From assembly GCA_963839165.1 (NCBI GenBank), contig CAWIUG010000005.1, positions 1,488,001 through 1,552,000 on the forward strand: a DNA stretch of 64,000 nt, in the 5' to 3' direction. Of this stretch, positions 38,511 to 46,619 are shown piece after piece. The position numbers and the translations under genes are program-made. Within the stretch, counting starts at the first letter, position 1, and every line of letters begins with the position of its first letter. The DNA comes from DATFVA01 sp963839165 (GTDB taxonomy: Bacteria > Bacteroidota > Ignavibacteria > Ignavibacteriales > Ignavibacteriaceae). The notes beneath the pieces were generated by a model. It made no database searches and had not been told where the DNA came from. It worked only from the letters and a program-made list of their open reading frames with translations.

Positions 38511-38794
38511 CCACCCCTGTTACCAATGAGCGTGCGGTCCGTACTTGAATCCGTGAAATAGACTGATCTCAAATCACCTGTAATACCGCCGTTTGGAGAT
38601 ATCCGGTTATTTCTACCATTGGTTGTCTTGAGTATTGCTCCAAAATGTCCAACTGCCCAGCTGTTCTTGGCATATATTGCACAGACTAATACTAAAGCAT
38701 TACCTTGTGGTAAAGGATTCTGCCGGAACCAATGTGCGGAACATAATTGTGATAAGAATGAAGCCGGTATGGTCCCATTTAACAAAGATTTCAT
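38498..38794 (-). pseudogene. Relic of a YCF48-type secreted repeat protein
   Basis: 98 codons with a good AAGGG site before the ATG. The text WFRQNPLPQGNAL, NSWAVGHFGAILKTTNG and TGDLRSVYFTDSS matches the start of secreted YCF48/BNR-like repeat proteins, which usually have several hundred residues and a signal peptide. Here the signal region is degraded (PASFLSQLC), the second repeat is broken and the frame runs into the next gene. It is probably a truncated, non-functional remnant. Confidence 0.5.
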
Positions 38795-39241
38795 CTTACC
38801 CTTTCTTTACAATTTAAAGTTATTTATTAAGATCTTGTTTTTCAAGCCTGCCTTGGTCTTTTCTCTTAAGCTCCAGTTTGTTCGAAGGGATATCTTTGGT
38901 TCTCTGATGAAAAATTTACTAAGCTGAGTGCACCCTTTAATCCCGGTATCATGCCGTTACAAATATTTTATAATTTCTCTATCATATAATTCTTGACATT
39001 TATTTGCAATATTTCAATATTTACGTCAATTATTAGGGATTGTAATATAATCGATTTGCTACAGTGTAAAATTTGGTTAATTTTGATTCACCGGAGTAGC
39101 AAATTAATACCGATTTAGAGTGCCTCTGGTCGGTTTTTTGTTTTAATAGTGGAACTTTATTGAAAGGAGCAAGTGTATAATCAGGTATTGATACTATTTT
39201 TAAGGTAAAAAGCATTCACCAATAAAGAAAGGAAAGCGGCG
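38795..39241. other. Non-coding stretch with a terminator and possible small RNA or promoter
   Basis: No frame here looks like a gene. It holds TTGACA at 38993-38998 on the plus strand, an inverted repeat (ATTTGCTAC at 39054-39062 and GTAGCAAAT at 39096-39104), the terminator at 39109-39139, and a short frame starting GTG at 39173 behind an AAAGGAG site (11 codons, to 39208). The region upstream of the pseudogene shows nothing recognisable. Confidence 0.5.
39109..39139 (+). terminator. Intrinsic terminator upstream of the 82-aa gene
   Basis: The stem ACCGA/TCGGT with an inner AGAG/CTCT stem is followed by six T on the plus strand. No plus-strand gene lies before it, so it would end a short transcript (leader or small RNA) beginning in 38990-39060. 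Confidence 0.6.
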
Positions 39242-39490
39242 ATGAAAACCATTAAAGCAAAAATAGATAATCCCTTGTCTGATCTCATTAGTGATGATAT
39301 CTATGAGCTCCTTAGTTCTCAGGGTTTAATCGATGAAAAATCCGTTCGCGATTATCAAATAAGAAAGAAGTTTAAGCAATTGAGAGCCAGTAAGGTCAGT
39401 GCCGGAGATGCGATTGATTCTATCCGCGAGGAATATCCCTATCTCCAATTTGATACTATCAGAAAGATTGTTTATCAGATAAGTAAATAA
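39242..39490 (+). CDS. Small conserved-looking protein of unknown function, possible helix-turn-helix
   Basis: 82 aa, charged and all-helical by appearance. A basic middle (QIRKKFKQLRASK) is followed by GDAIDSIREEYPYLQFDTIRKIVYQ, which could form a helix-turn-helix. A good AAAGGAAAG ribosome-binding site lies before ATG 39242. I do not recognise a named family. A terminator follows at 39582, so it is probably transcribed alone. A regulator role is a guess. Confidence 0.65.
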   Translation: MKTIKAKIDNPLSDLISDDIYELLSSQGLIDEKSVRDYQIRKKFKQLRASKVSAGDAIDSIREEYPYLQFDTIRKIVYQISK

Positions 39491-39533
39491 TTTGTTGCTT
39501 GAAATTTTTATTGATCAAGTTTATATTTTGATT

Positions 39534-39579
39534 GACTCTTTCAAAGGGTCCTCCCCTGCCCTTTGATGGTAAACGAGTC
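39534..39579 (+). other. Structured RNA element before the terminator
   Basis: A perfect 8-bp stem (TCAAAGGG at 39541-39548, CCCTTTGA at 39559-39566) lies inside an outer GACTC/GAGTC pair (39534-39538, 39575-39579). It sits between the 82-aa gene and the terminator. It could be an mRNA-end structure or part of an attenuator; no known riboswitch was recognised. Confidence 0.4.
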
Positions 39580-39581
39580 GG

Positions 39582-39620
39582 GCCCGGTGGTACCCCCATC
39601 ACCGGGCTTTATTTTATTTT
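39582..39620 (+). terminator. Intrinsic terminator between the 82-aa gene and the small membrane protein gene
   Basis: Perfect 8-bp arms GCCCGGTG (39582-39589) and CACCGGGC (39600-39607) are followed by a T-rich tract with TTT, TTTT and TTTT runs. It ends the transcript of the 82-aa gene 19 bases before the next start codon. Confidence 0.82.
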
Positions 39621-39638
39621 AATTGTACGGAGTTAAAG

Positions 39639-39929
39639 ATGGCAAAGACGGTAAGAAAAAGAAATGTTAAGGCATCAAAAAAAGCTTTTGTGTCCCCCTT
39701 TAAGATATACTGGGAGAAGAGAAATTATTTCTTTTTTTATCTTGGCTTCGTTTTATTAATAGCCGGCTACTATGTGATGAGCCTAGGGAAATGGAATAGT
39801 ACCGCTTCTCTGGTTTTCTCTCCTATAATTCTTATTGTTGCTTATATTTTTGTTTTTCCTGCCGCCATTTTGTTCAGAAACAGGAAAAAGGAAGGTCAGG
39901 AAGAAAAGGTTGATACTGGCCAGAGTTAA
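39639..39929 (+). CDS. Small membrane protein (DUF3098-like)
   Basis: 96 aa with a basic N-terminus and two hydrophobic segments (FFFYLGFVLLIAGYYVMSL at about 32-50 and SPIILIVAYIFVFPAAILF at about 61-79), ending in a charged tail. The layout with a short xSLGKWNS loop fits the DUF3098-type small membrane proteins of the Bacteroidota. The function is unknown. The end overlaps the EutN-like gene by 20 nt, which suggests translational coupling. Confidence 0.75.
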   Translation: MAKTVRKRNVKASKKAFVSPFKIYWEKRNYFFFYLGFVLLIAGYYVMSLGKWNSTASLVFSPIILIVAYIFVFPAAILFRNRKKEGQEEKVDTGQS

Positions 39930-40188
39930 AGGGAATATTGTCGCCACTCAGAAAAACTCATACCTTGTAGGGCATAAGCTTCTTACTATTCATCCGATAG
40001 ATCTTTACGGTAAATACATTGGCAAAAAAGATATTGTCGCGCTTGATACTGTTGACGCAGGTATAGGGGATACTGTGCTGGTAGTTCAGGAGGGCGCCGC
40101 TGTAGCCCAGATACTGGGACACAGAAAAGCGCCGGTTCATACCATGGTGGTTGCCGTGGTTGATAAAATTGATTTTAATAATTCCTGA
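39910..40188 (+). CDS. EutN/CcmL-family microcompartment vertex protein
   Basis: 92 aa from TTG 39910, the usual length of this family, with AGGAAGAAAAGG upstream. A longer frame from 39835 only adds residues that shadow the preceding gene. Sequence: LARVKGNIVATQKN, LVGHKLLTIHPID, VALDTVDAGIGDTVLVVQEG, then AAVAQILGHRKAPVHTMVVAVVDKID, all matching EutN/CcmL proteins that form pentamers closing shell vertices of bacterial microcompartments. No hexameric shell (BMC) gene is in this window. The stop is in the same frame as dprA, 15 nt before the dprA start. Confidence 0.85.
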   Translation: MILARVKGNIVATQKNSYLVGHKLLTIHPIDLYGKYIGKKDIVALDTVDAGIGDTVLVVQEGAAVAQILGHRKAPVHTMVVAVVDKIDFNNS

Positions 40189-40203
40189 AAATTACTGAAT
40201 TTT

Positions 40204-41325
40204 TTGACCGGACTTAGTTTAGACAAATTAACTGAGTTAAGACTCCTGTTGGAAGTGGAGGGGATCGGACCGGGGAAATTAAGAAATCTTCTTTCGTGTT
40301 TCAGATCTACTGCTAAAGTCTTATCTGCTGAATTCAAATCGTTGACCGAAGTTGAAGGTATCAGCCTGAACCTTGCCAAAAGGATTCAAAGGATGAATTC
40401 CCGGTACTATGAGTTCCAGGATATCGTAAAGGCTGAACTCGATAATCTGGCTAAGATGAATGCTTCGGTTGTTACGATATGGGACCAGGACTATCCTTCT
40501 GCTCTGAAAAAAATTTATGATCCTCCGTTTATTCTTTATACCCTTGGAACCCCGAATGAGAATGACATCTATTCTATTGCAATAGTTGGAACAAGGCAGC
40601 CTACCAATTATGGCAGGGTTCAGGCTGAAAGGATTGCCTCCGATCTGGCTCACCAGGGTATTACTATCGTAAGCGGAATGGCACGCGGAATTGACTCTAT
40701 CGCGCACACTCGCACTTTAAGGGATAATGGCAGAACAGTTGCTGTTATCGGTTCGGGACTTGATGTTATTTATCCACCGGAGAACAGGAATCTGTTCTCG
40801 CAGATCATCGAAAACGGGATGGTGATCTCGGAATATCCTCTGGGGACAAAACCCGATGCCCAGAATTTTCCTAAAAGAAACAGAATTATATCGGGACTTA
40901 GTCTCGGCACCATTGTTATCGAAACTGGTGTTAAGGGAGGAGCGATGCAGACTGCATCATTCGCCCTGGATCAGGGGAAGGAAGTTTTCGCTGTGCCCGG
41001 CAATCTCGGTATCCGTCAATCCGAAGGGACTAACCTGTTAATTCAAAAAGGAGAAGCCGCACTTCTCAGATCCGCGGAAGATGTTCTGCTCGAACTTGAA
41101 CTTAAGCTGCAGCCGATACTTGGTAAAAATGTTCCTAAAAAGAGCGCGGGGTTAACCTTGTTTGAAGAAAAGATAATCTCTGTGATTTCAACTGAGCCTG
41201 TACAGATTGATAAAATTGCTTCCCTAACTCAAATGAATACATCCGAATGCCTTGTGCATCTGCTGTCGCTGGAGTTTAAAGGTTTGGTAAAGCAGCTCCC
41301 GGGGAAAATGTTCGCCGCTATTTAG
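40204..41325 (+). CDS. dprA: DNA-processing protein DprA
   Basis: 373 aa. Helix-hairpin-helix-like N-terminus (EVEGIGPGKLRNLL, then EVEGISLNLAKRI), then the Rossmann-like core: VGTRQPTNYGRVQAERIA, GITIVSGMARGIDSIAH, AVIGSGLDVIYPPENRNL, FPKRNRIISGLS and GGAMQTASFALDQG. A small winged-helix end follows. It loads RecA on incoming single-stranded DNA during transformation. The only available starts are TTG 40204 or CTG 40195. It converges on rarA with a 4-nt overlap. Confidence 0.93.
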   Translation: MTGLSLDKLTELRLLLEVEGIGPGKLRNLLSCFRSTAKVLSAEFKSLTEVEGISLNLAKRIQRMNSRYYEFQDIVKAELDNLAKMNASVVTIWDQDYPSALKKIYDPPFILYTLGTPNENDIYSIAIVGTRQPTNYGRVQAERIASDLAHQGITIVSGMARGIDSIAHTRTLRDNGRTVAVIGSGLDVIYPPENRNLFSQIIENGMVISEYPLGTKPDAQNFPKRNRIISGLSLGTIVIETGVKGGAMQTASFALDQGKEVFAVPGNLGIRQSEGTNLLIQKGEAALLRSAEDVLLELELKLQPILGKNVPKKSAGLTLFEEKIISVISTEPVQIDKIASLTQMNTSECLVHLLSLEFKGLVKQLPGKMFAAI

Positions 41326-42614
41326 TACTTCTTCTTGTTTTTCCAGAAGGATTTTAATCTGTCTTTCAAAGATTTCTCCTGGCCATTTTCGGTAGGTTTA
41401 TAGAATTGGACTCCCTTCATTTCTTCGGGCAAATAATCTTCTATAAGGAAATGGTTTTCAAAGCTATGGGGATATTTATATTCTTTCCCATACTTAAGGT
41501 CTTTCATCAGCTTTGTCGGGGCATTTCTAAGGTGAAGCGGCACTGCATAGAGTGGATTATTTTTCACATAGGCCAGGGCTTCATCCACTGCAAGGTATGC
41601 AGCATTACTTTTGGGACAAGAAGCCAGGTAGGTGGTACACTGTGCAAGGATAATGCGTGCTTCCGGCATCCCTATTTTATGGACAGCCTCAAAGGCAGCC
41701 TCAGCAAGCACCAATCCGTTCGGACTAGCATTTCCTATGTCTTCCGAAGCAAGTACCACTAATCTTCTGGCTATAAAGATTGGATCCTCCCCTCCTTCAA
41801 GCATCCTTGCCAGCCAGTAAACCGCGGCATCAGGATCACTTCCTCTTACACTCTTAATAAAAGCTGATATAACGTTATAGTGTTCCTCTCCTCCTTTATC
41901 ATACAGAATATTTTTACGCTGAACCACATTCTCAAGAACCTGTTTATCAATTTTAAGAGGTCCTGAATCCGCTTCCTGTATTACGGCAGCTTCAAAGATG
42001 CTTAGAAGCGAGCGTGCATCACCGCCAGATAAATAAATTAAGAACTCTTTATCTATGGTTTCAAAATTGAGCTGAGAGAGGAATTCATCCTTCTCAATAG
42101 CTGAATCGAGGATAGACAGTAAATCATCCTTAGATAATTCTTCAAGAACATAGACTCGTGCCCTTGAACGTAATGCTGGAATAACTTCGAAGGAAGGGTT
42201 CTCGGTTGTAGCTCCTATTAATGTAATCAAACCGGCTTCAACGGAATTTAACAGCGCATCCTGCTGAGCTTTATTGAAGCGATGAATCTCATCTATAAAT
42301 AATATTGTTCTTTTCCCAAGCTGCTTGTTCGATTCCGCCAGTTCAATAACCTTACGAATATCCTTCACCCCGGAAGATACGGCGTTAATCTGAAAAAATT
42401 CAGCTTCAGTTTCTTCGGCAATGATTCTTGCGATTGTTGTTTTACCAGTACCGGGAGGTCCCCATAGAATGAATGAACTCAGGGTGTCTTTCTCGATCAT
42501 CTGCCTTATCGGCTTGTTTTCACCCAGCAGTTCTCTTTGTCCCCTGAACTCATCAATTTTTTTAGGCCGCACTCTTTCGGCAAGTGGAACCTGCGGAATT
42601 TTTATCTTCGTCAT
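41322..42614 (-). CDS. rarA: Replication-associated recombination protein A (RarA/MgsA)
   Basis: 430 aa AAA+ ATPase. Walker A GPPGTGKTT, Walker B ILFIDEIHRFNKAQQDALL, sensor region GATTENPSFEVIPALRSR, then the tetramerisation part VVLASEDIGNASPNGLVLA and a C-terminal PHSFENHFLIEDYLP. It acts at stalled replication forks. It is followed on the same strand by the ftsB-like gene and ddl upstream, forming a short operon. Confidence 0.93.
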   Translation of the reverse strand: MTKIKIPQVPLAERVRPKKIDEFRGQRELLGENKPIRQMIEKDTLSSFILWGPPGTGKTTIARIIAEETEAEFFQINAVSSGVKDIRKVIELAESNKQLGKRTILFIDEIHRFNKAQQDALLNSVEAGLITLIGATTENPSFEVIPALRSRARVYVLEELSKDDLLSILDSAIEKDEFLSQLNFETIDKEFLIYLSGGDARSLLSIFEAAVIQEADSGPLKIDKQVLENVVQRKNILYDKGGEEHYNVISAFIKSVRGSDPDAAVYWLARMLEGGEDPIFIARRLVVLASEDIGNASPNGLVLAEAAFEAVHKIGMPEARIILAQCTTYLASCPKSNAAYLAVDEALAYVKNNPLYAVPLHLRNAPTKLMKDLKYGKEYKYPHSFENHFLIEDYLPEEMKGVQFYKPTENGQEKSLKDRLKSFWKNKKKY

Positions 42615-42619
42615 AACTA

Positions 42620-42913
42620 CTATTTTTCCTCAACAACTATCTTACTCTCACCTGGTCTCATCATATTATATTTTTCTCTTGCAACTTTTTCAATTTTGGC
42701 AGGAACTTTATTTTCAAGAGAATCAATCTCAGACTGCAGCTGCTTATTTTCCTTTTCCACTTCATCAATTTTCAAATTCAGTTCATTGACCTGGTTATTC
42801 AGCCTGATATACTTTACTATACCATATTCATTAAAAAGAAGGAAAAGAATTCCCGCAAAAAATATTATTCCTATAAATCCAAATATAAACTTGCGGCTTT
42901 TTAAAAATGACAT
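42620..42913 (-). CDS. Septum formation initiator (FtsB/DivIC-like)
   Basis: 97 aa. One N-terminal membrane helix (FIFGFIGIIFFAGILFLLF), then a leucine-zipper-like coiled coil (LNNQVNELNLKIDEVEKENK, on to LENK), then the VAREKYNMMRPGE motif typical of FtsB/DivIC. It links to FtsL and FtsQ in the divisome. It overlaps ddl by one base, and ddl/ftsB are both cell-wall/division genes. Confidence 0.85.
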   Translation of the reverse strand: MSFLKSRKFIFGFIGIIFFAGILFLLFNEYGIVKYIRLNNQVNELNLKIDEVEKENKQLQSEIDSLENKVPAKIEKVAREKYNMMRPGESKIVVEEK

Positions 42914-43911
42914 TATAAACTTAATCGGATAATACGGTCTATTAGTTGTTCAAATGAAATTCCGACAGCAGCAGCCATCTTAGGAACCAGGCTGAGAGAC
43001 GTCATACCGGGAAGAGTATTTATTTCAAGGCACCATGGCTCAAAATTATCATCCAGCCTGAAATCTATTCTGCTGTAAACCTCGCAATTCAGCGCATTGA
43101 AGGCAAGCAACGACTGCTCCTGCATCTTCCTGGCAGCTTCTTTCGGTATATCTGCCGGTACAACATACTGGCTCATTCCTGAAGTATACTTACTTTCATA
43201 ATCATATAACCCACTTTTAGGTTTTATCTCAAGCACCGGCAAAGCTTTATCTTCCAGGATGGCTACCGTCATTTCCCTGCCGGGAACATATTTTTCGATA
43301 AGAGTCCTGTTAGAAAACTGAAAAGAAAGTGAAAGAGCTTCCTTCACACCCGATGGATCCTGGCAAACCGTTAGTCCTACTGTTGATCCCTGATCATTAG
43401 GTTTAATTACTACAGGGTAACCCAATTCCTTTTCAATCATCACTGATACTGCTTCCGGATTTGCTGATCTTTTATCTATCGAAAACCAGGGTGGAGTTTG
43501 AACACCATAATGGTTAAACAAGACCTTTGACATTGATTTATCCATACAGATTGCACTGGACATTACTTTAGACCCCGTATATTTAATTCCCCTTAATTCA
43601 AGCAGAGACTGAATTACACCGTCTTCCCCGAATTTTCCATGAAGGCCGATAAATGCTAGATCAACTTCATCAAATAGTTTGGAGTTAACAGCTTCCAGGT
43701 AATTACTATCTGATATCTTAAATTTATCTTCGTCTTCAAAAAATTCTTCCGGTTTATCAGGCTGGTATATTCCGTACGCAGGATTTATAAGTCGGCAGTC
43801 ATATCCCAATGATTTTATGGCATTATAAACTGATGCAGAGGAATGCTTAGAAACAATTTTTTCAGGAGAAGTACCTCCCAGCAGCAGAGCAATTTTTACC
43901 TTATCGGGCAT
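42913..43911 (-). CDS. ddl: D-alanine--D-alanine ligase
   Basis: 332 aa, ATP-grasp fold. LLLGGTSPEKIVSKHSSASV at the N-terminus, AFIGLHGKFGEDGVIQSLLE, VVIKPNDQGSTVGLTV, VPGREMTVAIL and a C-terminal RIDFRLDD, then CLEINTLPGMTSLSLVPKMA. It joins two D-alanines for the peptidoglycan peptide. Frame intact. Confidence 0.95.
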   Translation of the reverse strand: MPDKVKIALLLGGTSPEKIVSKHSSASVYNAIKSLGYDCRLINPAYGIYQPDKPEEFFEDEDKFKISDSNYLEAVNSKLFDEVDLAFIGLHGKFGEDGVIQSLLELRGIKYTGSKVMSSAICMDKSMSKVLFNHYGVQTPPWFSIDKRSANPEAVSVMIEKELGYPVVIKPNDQGSTVGLTVCQDPSGVKEALSLSFQFSNRTLIEKYVPGREMTVAILEDKALPVLEIKPKSGLYDYESKYTSGMSQYVVPADIPKEAARKMQEQSLLAFNALNCEVYSRIDFRLDDNFEPWCLEINTLPGMTSLSLVPKMAAAVGISFEQLIDRIIRLSL

Positions 43912-44005
43912 TCAAAATATCCTTATAAAAAAAAGCACATAATTCAAAAAATAAATCTGATCCTAACGGGTTCTTAAATACGATCTGAGGATACACATTT
44001 TTTTC

Positions 44006-44668
44006 TTACAGATTTTTAGTGATTTTATTATCGACTTTAATTCCATAGGTTTCTTCGGCAATAGAAAGCAGCTCATTTATCTGTTCTGTGGATAAAGGAT
44101 TAACCTTACCTATCATCTTCGCAAGGTAAAGTGTTTTGGCGCTATACTCGAGTTTTTCCATTTTATAATATGCATCTTCCACAGATCTGCCGAGAGTTAC
44201 CGCCCCGTGATTTTGAAGCATAAATGCCCAGGCGAAATCGATATAAGGCATCAGGCTTTTAGGAAGTTCCTCGGTTGAAGGGGTTGCATACCTGCACAAA
44301 GGAACCTTTCCTATAGTTAATAGTACTTCAGGGAAAACGTAATGAGGTAGCTCTTCTCCTGCTGTTGCGAATGCCGTGGCATATACAGGATGGCAGTGAA
44401 CAATTGCATTAACCTCTTTCCTTCTTGAATAGGCAAAGAAGTGGAGTTTATATTCAGTGGATACTTTGCCTTCACCTTTAAGCACCTTTCCCGCAGCATC
44501 AATCTCAAGAATATCTTTTTCGGTAACATCTCCCTTATTTACTCCCGAGCGTGTAATAAGGAATGTATTATCAGGAGTGGCTGCCGAAATATTTCCATCA
44601 TATGCAGACACAAAACCCTTCTCATACACTTTATGACAGATACGTATAAATTCTTCCCTTAAGGACAT
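44006..44668 (-). CDS. Class II aldolase/adducin family protein (fuculose-phosphate aldolase-like)
   Basis: 220 aa. The zinc ligands are visible as IVHCHPVYATA (HxH) and LQNHGAVTLG (third His), with the catalytic Glu in STEYKLH and a SGVNKG phosphate-binding segment. This family cleaves sugar-1-phosphates to dihydroxyacetone phosphate plus an aldehyde; fuculose- and rhamnulose-phosphate are typical substrates. It overlaps the Gfo/Idh/MocA oxidoreductase by 10 nt, so the pair probably acts in one sugar pathway. Confidence 0.86.
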   Translation of the reverse strand: MSLREEFIRICHKVYEKGFVSAYDGNISAATPDNTFLITRSGVNKGDVTEKDILEIDAAGKVLKGEGKVSTEYKLHFFAYSRRKEVNAIVHCHPVYATAFATAGEELPHYVFPEVLLTIGKVPLCRYATPSTEELPKSLMPYIDFAWAFMLQNHGAVTLGRSVEDAYYKMEKLEYSAKTLYLAKMIGKVNPLSTEQINELLSIAEETYGIKVDNKITKNL

Positions 44669-45639
44669 TGCTTTTTTAATTCTTCCATAATTTTCAGATT
44701 AACCAGACCGTCGTATCCTGTTACCACGGGTTCTTCATTCTTTAGAAAGGATGTCTGAACAGATCTAAGCAGCAGGAGCTGTTTATTAGCTCGTTTCCTG
44801 AAGGATTTTTTTGCCTCTCCTTCAAGAAGAATAGTCAGCTTGGCCGGTGAAGATTTATTGGCAATCATCTTTTCTATGCTTATAGCGCCTTTATGACCCA
44901 GTATTTCAACCCTGTTAAACGCTTTTTTACTGCTGAATGAAACATTAAAGTGACCATAACCTCCTTCGGTGAATTTTACGATTGCAGAGGCAAAATCATC
45001 GACTTCACTTTTATAGACCACCGTGTCCATAACTCCATTTATAGAGGCTATCTCACCTCCAAGATACCTGAGCAGATCAATTACGTGCGTACCTACGTCC
45101 ATTAATGCACCGCCTCCCCCGGAAGCTGAATGTCTGAAGTTTGAACCTGGAGCAAATTCAATATTAAAATTAACTTCCGCTGAAATAAATTTTCCTATCA
45201 TATCATTTTCAACAAATTCCCTGGCCTTCCTTACTAATGGATGAAAATGAAATACATAGTTCACCGCAAGCCTGACATTATTTTCTTTGCAAACTTTAAC
45301 CATTTCCTCTGCTTCGGTTGAATTGAGGGCAAGCGGTTTTTCGCAAAGAATATGCTTCCCTGCACGTGCAGCATCAATCACTTCTCTGTAATGATCGGCA
45401 TTCGCACTGGAGACATAAACAGCATCGATATCCGAGTTTAAAAAATCACTATAATCAGAATAATGAAGAGGAATTCCGTGTTTAAGGGCAACATCCTTTG
45501 CCCGTTGACCACTGCTGCTATAAACAGCATGGACGGTGCTCTTCCGCATCATATGCATTGTGGGAATAAACGTATTCTCAGCATATCTTCCGCAGCCGGC
45601 AACTCCCCATTTTAACTTTTTAATGTTTCTTTTCTTCAT
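44659..45639 (-). CDS. Gfo/Idh/MocA family sugar oxidoreductase
   Basis: 326 aa. The N-terminal Rossmann fold has KLKWGVAGCGRYAENTFIPT; EKPLALN is the conserved EKP motif near residue 100; the C-terminal alpha/beta domain has GGGALMDVGTHVIDLLRYL. NAD(P)-dependent oxidation of a sugar or inositol is expected. It is co-transcribed with the aldolase gene. Substrate unknown. Confidence 0.88.
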   Translation of the reverse strand: MKKRNIKKLKWGVAGCGRYAENTFIPTMHMMRKSTVHAVYSSSGQRAKDVALKHGIPLHYSDYSDFLNSDIDAVYVSSANADHYREVIDAARAGKHILCEKPLALNSTEAEEMVKVCKENNVRLAVNYVFHFHPLVRKAREFVENDMIGKFISAEVNFNIEFAPGSNFRHSASGGGGALMDVGTHVIDLLRYLGGEIASINGVMDTVVYKSEVDDFASAIVKFTEGGYGHFNVSFSSKKAFNRVEILGHKGAISIEKMIANKSSPAKLTILLEGEAKKSFRKRANKQLLLLRSVQTSFLKNEEPVVTGYDGLVNLKIMEELKKQCP

Positions 45640-45653
45640 TAAGATTTACTTTT

Positions 45654-46619
45654 TCAGGCTATGTTCCTGTAATATTTCAGATGCTCCATTAACTTCTGTA
45701 CAGGTTTTGAGTTCTGCATGATATAAAAATGTACGCTGGGCACCTTGTGATCAAAAAGTTCTTCAACCTGTTTAGCAGCCCACTCAGCTCCAATTTCGAG
45801 GACCTGTTCAGGTTTAGCAGCTGTAATTGCATCCGATAATTCCTCGGGAATATTTATATAAAAATTCCTTGGAACCGTTACAAGATGAGATTTATTAGTG
45901 ATAATTTTTAATCCGGGTATGATAGGTACGGTTATACCTACTTTCCTGCATTGTTCAACGAACTTAAAATAAACATTGTTATCATAGAACATCTGAGTAA
46001 CCACATAGTCGGCGCCGGAATCAACTTTCTTCTTCACATATTCAATATCGGTTTTTAGATTGGGTGCCTCAAAATGTTTCTCAGGATAACCGCCCACTCC
46101 AACGCAGAAATTTGAAGGTTTGGCATCAAGAAGGTTATCTTCAAGATAATGCCCGCTATTCATATTATTTATCTGCTGCACAAGATCAGAAGCATATTTA
46201 TTTATACTTTTCCCTTCGGGAATAGGCTTATCATAACCGCTGTCATCACCGCGAATTGCCAGTACATTTTGAATACCCAGGTAATTAAGCTCAATCAGGA
46301 AATCTTCTGTTTCCTCCCGGGTGAACCCTTTTGTTAAAATATGCGGAACTGCATCGATATTATATTTGTGCTGGATCAGGGCGCATATCCCCAGAGTACC
46401 CGGTCTTTTCCTCTTTATTTTCTTTTTGATTCCAGAAGGAGTTTCATCATACATTACCTCAGCAGAGTGGCTGGTAATGTCTATGAAAGGAGGTCTGAAC
46501 TTCATCAGATCCTCAATTACCGCCATAAGGCTCTGGATATCACCGCCGCGTTTAGGAGGAATCAACTCAAAGCTGATTAAGGGGTCATTTGCTTTTTCTA
46601 AGTGTTCTATAACTTTCAT
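45654..46619 (-). CDS. metF: 5,10-methylenetetrahydrofolate reductase
   Basis: 321 aa, the bacterial MetF size. Motifs: ISFELIPPKRGGD, DITSHSAEVM, VLAIRGDD, VGVGGYPEKHFEAP, GADYVVTQMFYDN and PIIPGLKIITN. FAD enzyme that makes 5-methyl-THF for methionine synthesis. Related methionine-cycle genes (ahcY, metK) lie at 50386-52884 but in a separate operon. It lies 15 nt upstream of the oxidoreductase gene. Confidence 0.94.
   Translation of the reverse strand: MKVIEHLEKANDPLISFELIPPKRGGDIQSLMAVIEDLMKFRPPFIDITSHSAEVMYDETPSGIKKKIKRKRPGTLGICALIQHKYNIDAVPHILTKGFTREETEDFLIELNYLGIQNVLAIRGDDSGYDKPIPEGKSINKYASDLVQQINNMNSGHYLEDNLLDAKPSNFCVGVGGYPEKHFEAPNLKTDIEYVKKKVDSGADYVVTQMFYDNNVYFKFVEQCRKVGITVPIIPGLKIITNKSHLVTVPRNFYINIPEELSDAITAAKPEQVLEIGAEWAAKQVEELFDHKVPSVHFYIMQNSKPVQKLMEHLKYYRNIA

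Noticed and set aside
39033..39215. Minus-strand 60-codon frame in the gap before the 82-aa gene
   Set aside because: No ribosome-binding site or recognisable sequence, and it covers the terminator hairpin.
39835..39909. Longer start for the EutN-like protein (ATG 39835)
   Set aside because: The extra residues are a shifted reading of the upstream membrane protein gene, and the family normally begins at the equivalent of LARVKG, which matches TTG 39910.
40186..40206. EutN-DprA fusion by stop read-through
   Set aside because: The frames are the same, but a single TGA followed by a plausible TTG start is the simpler reading; no context for read-through was seen.
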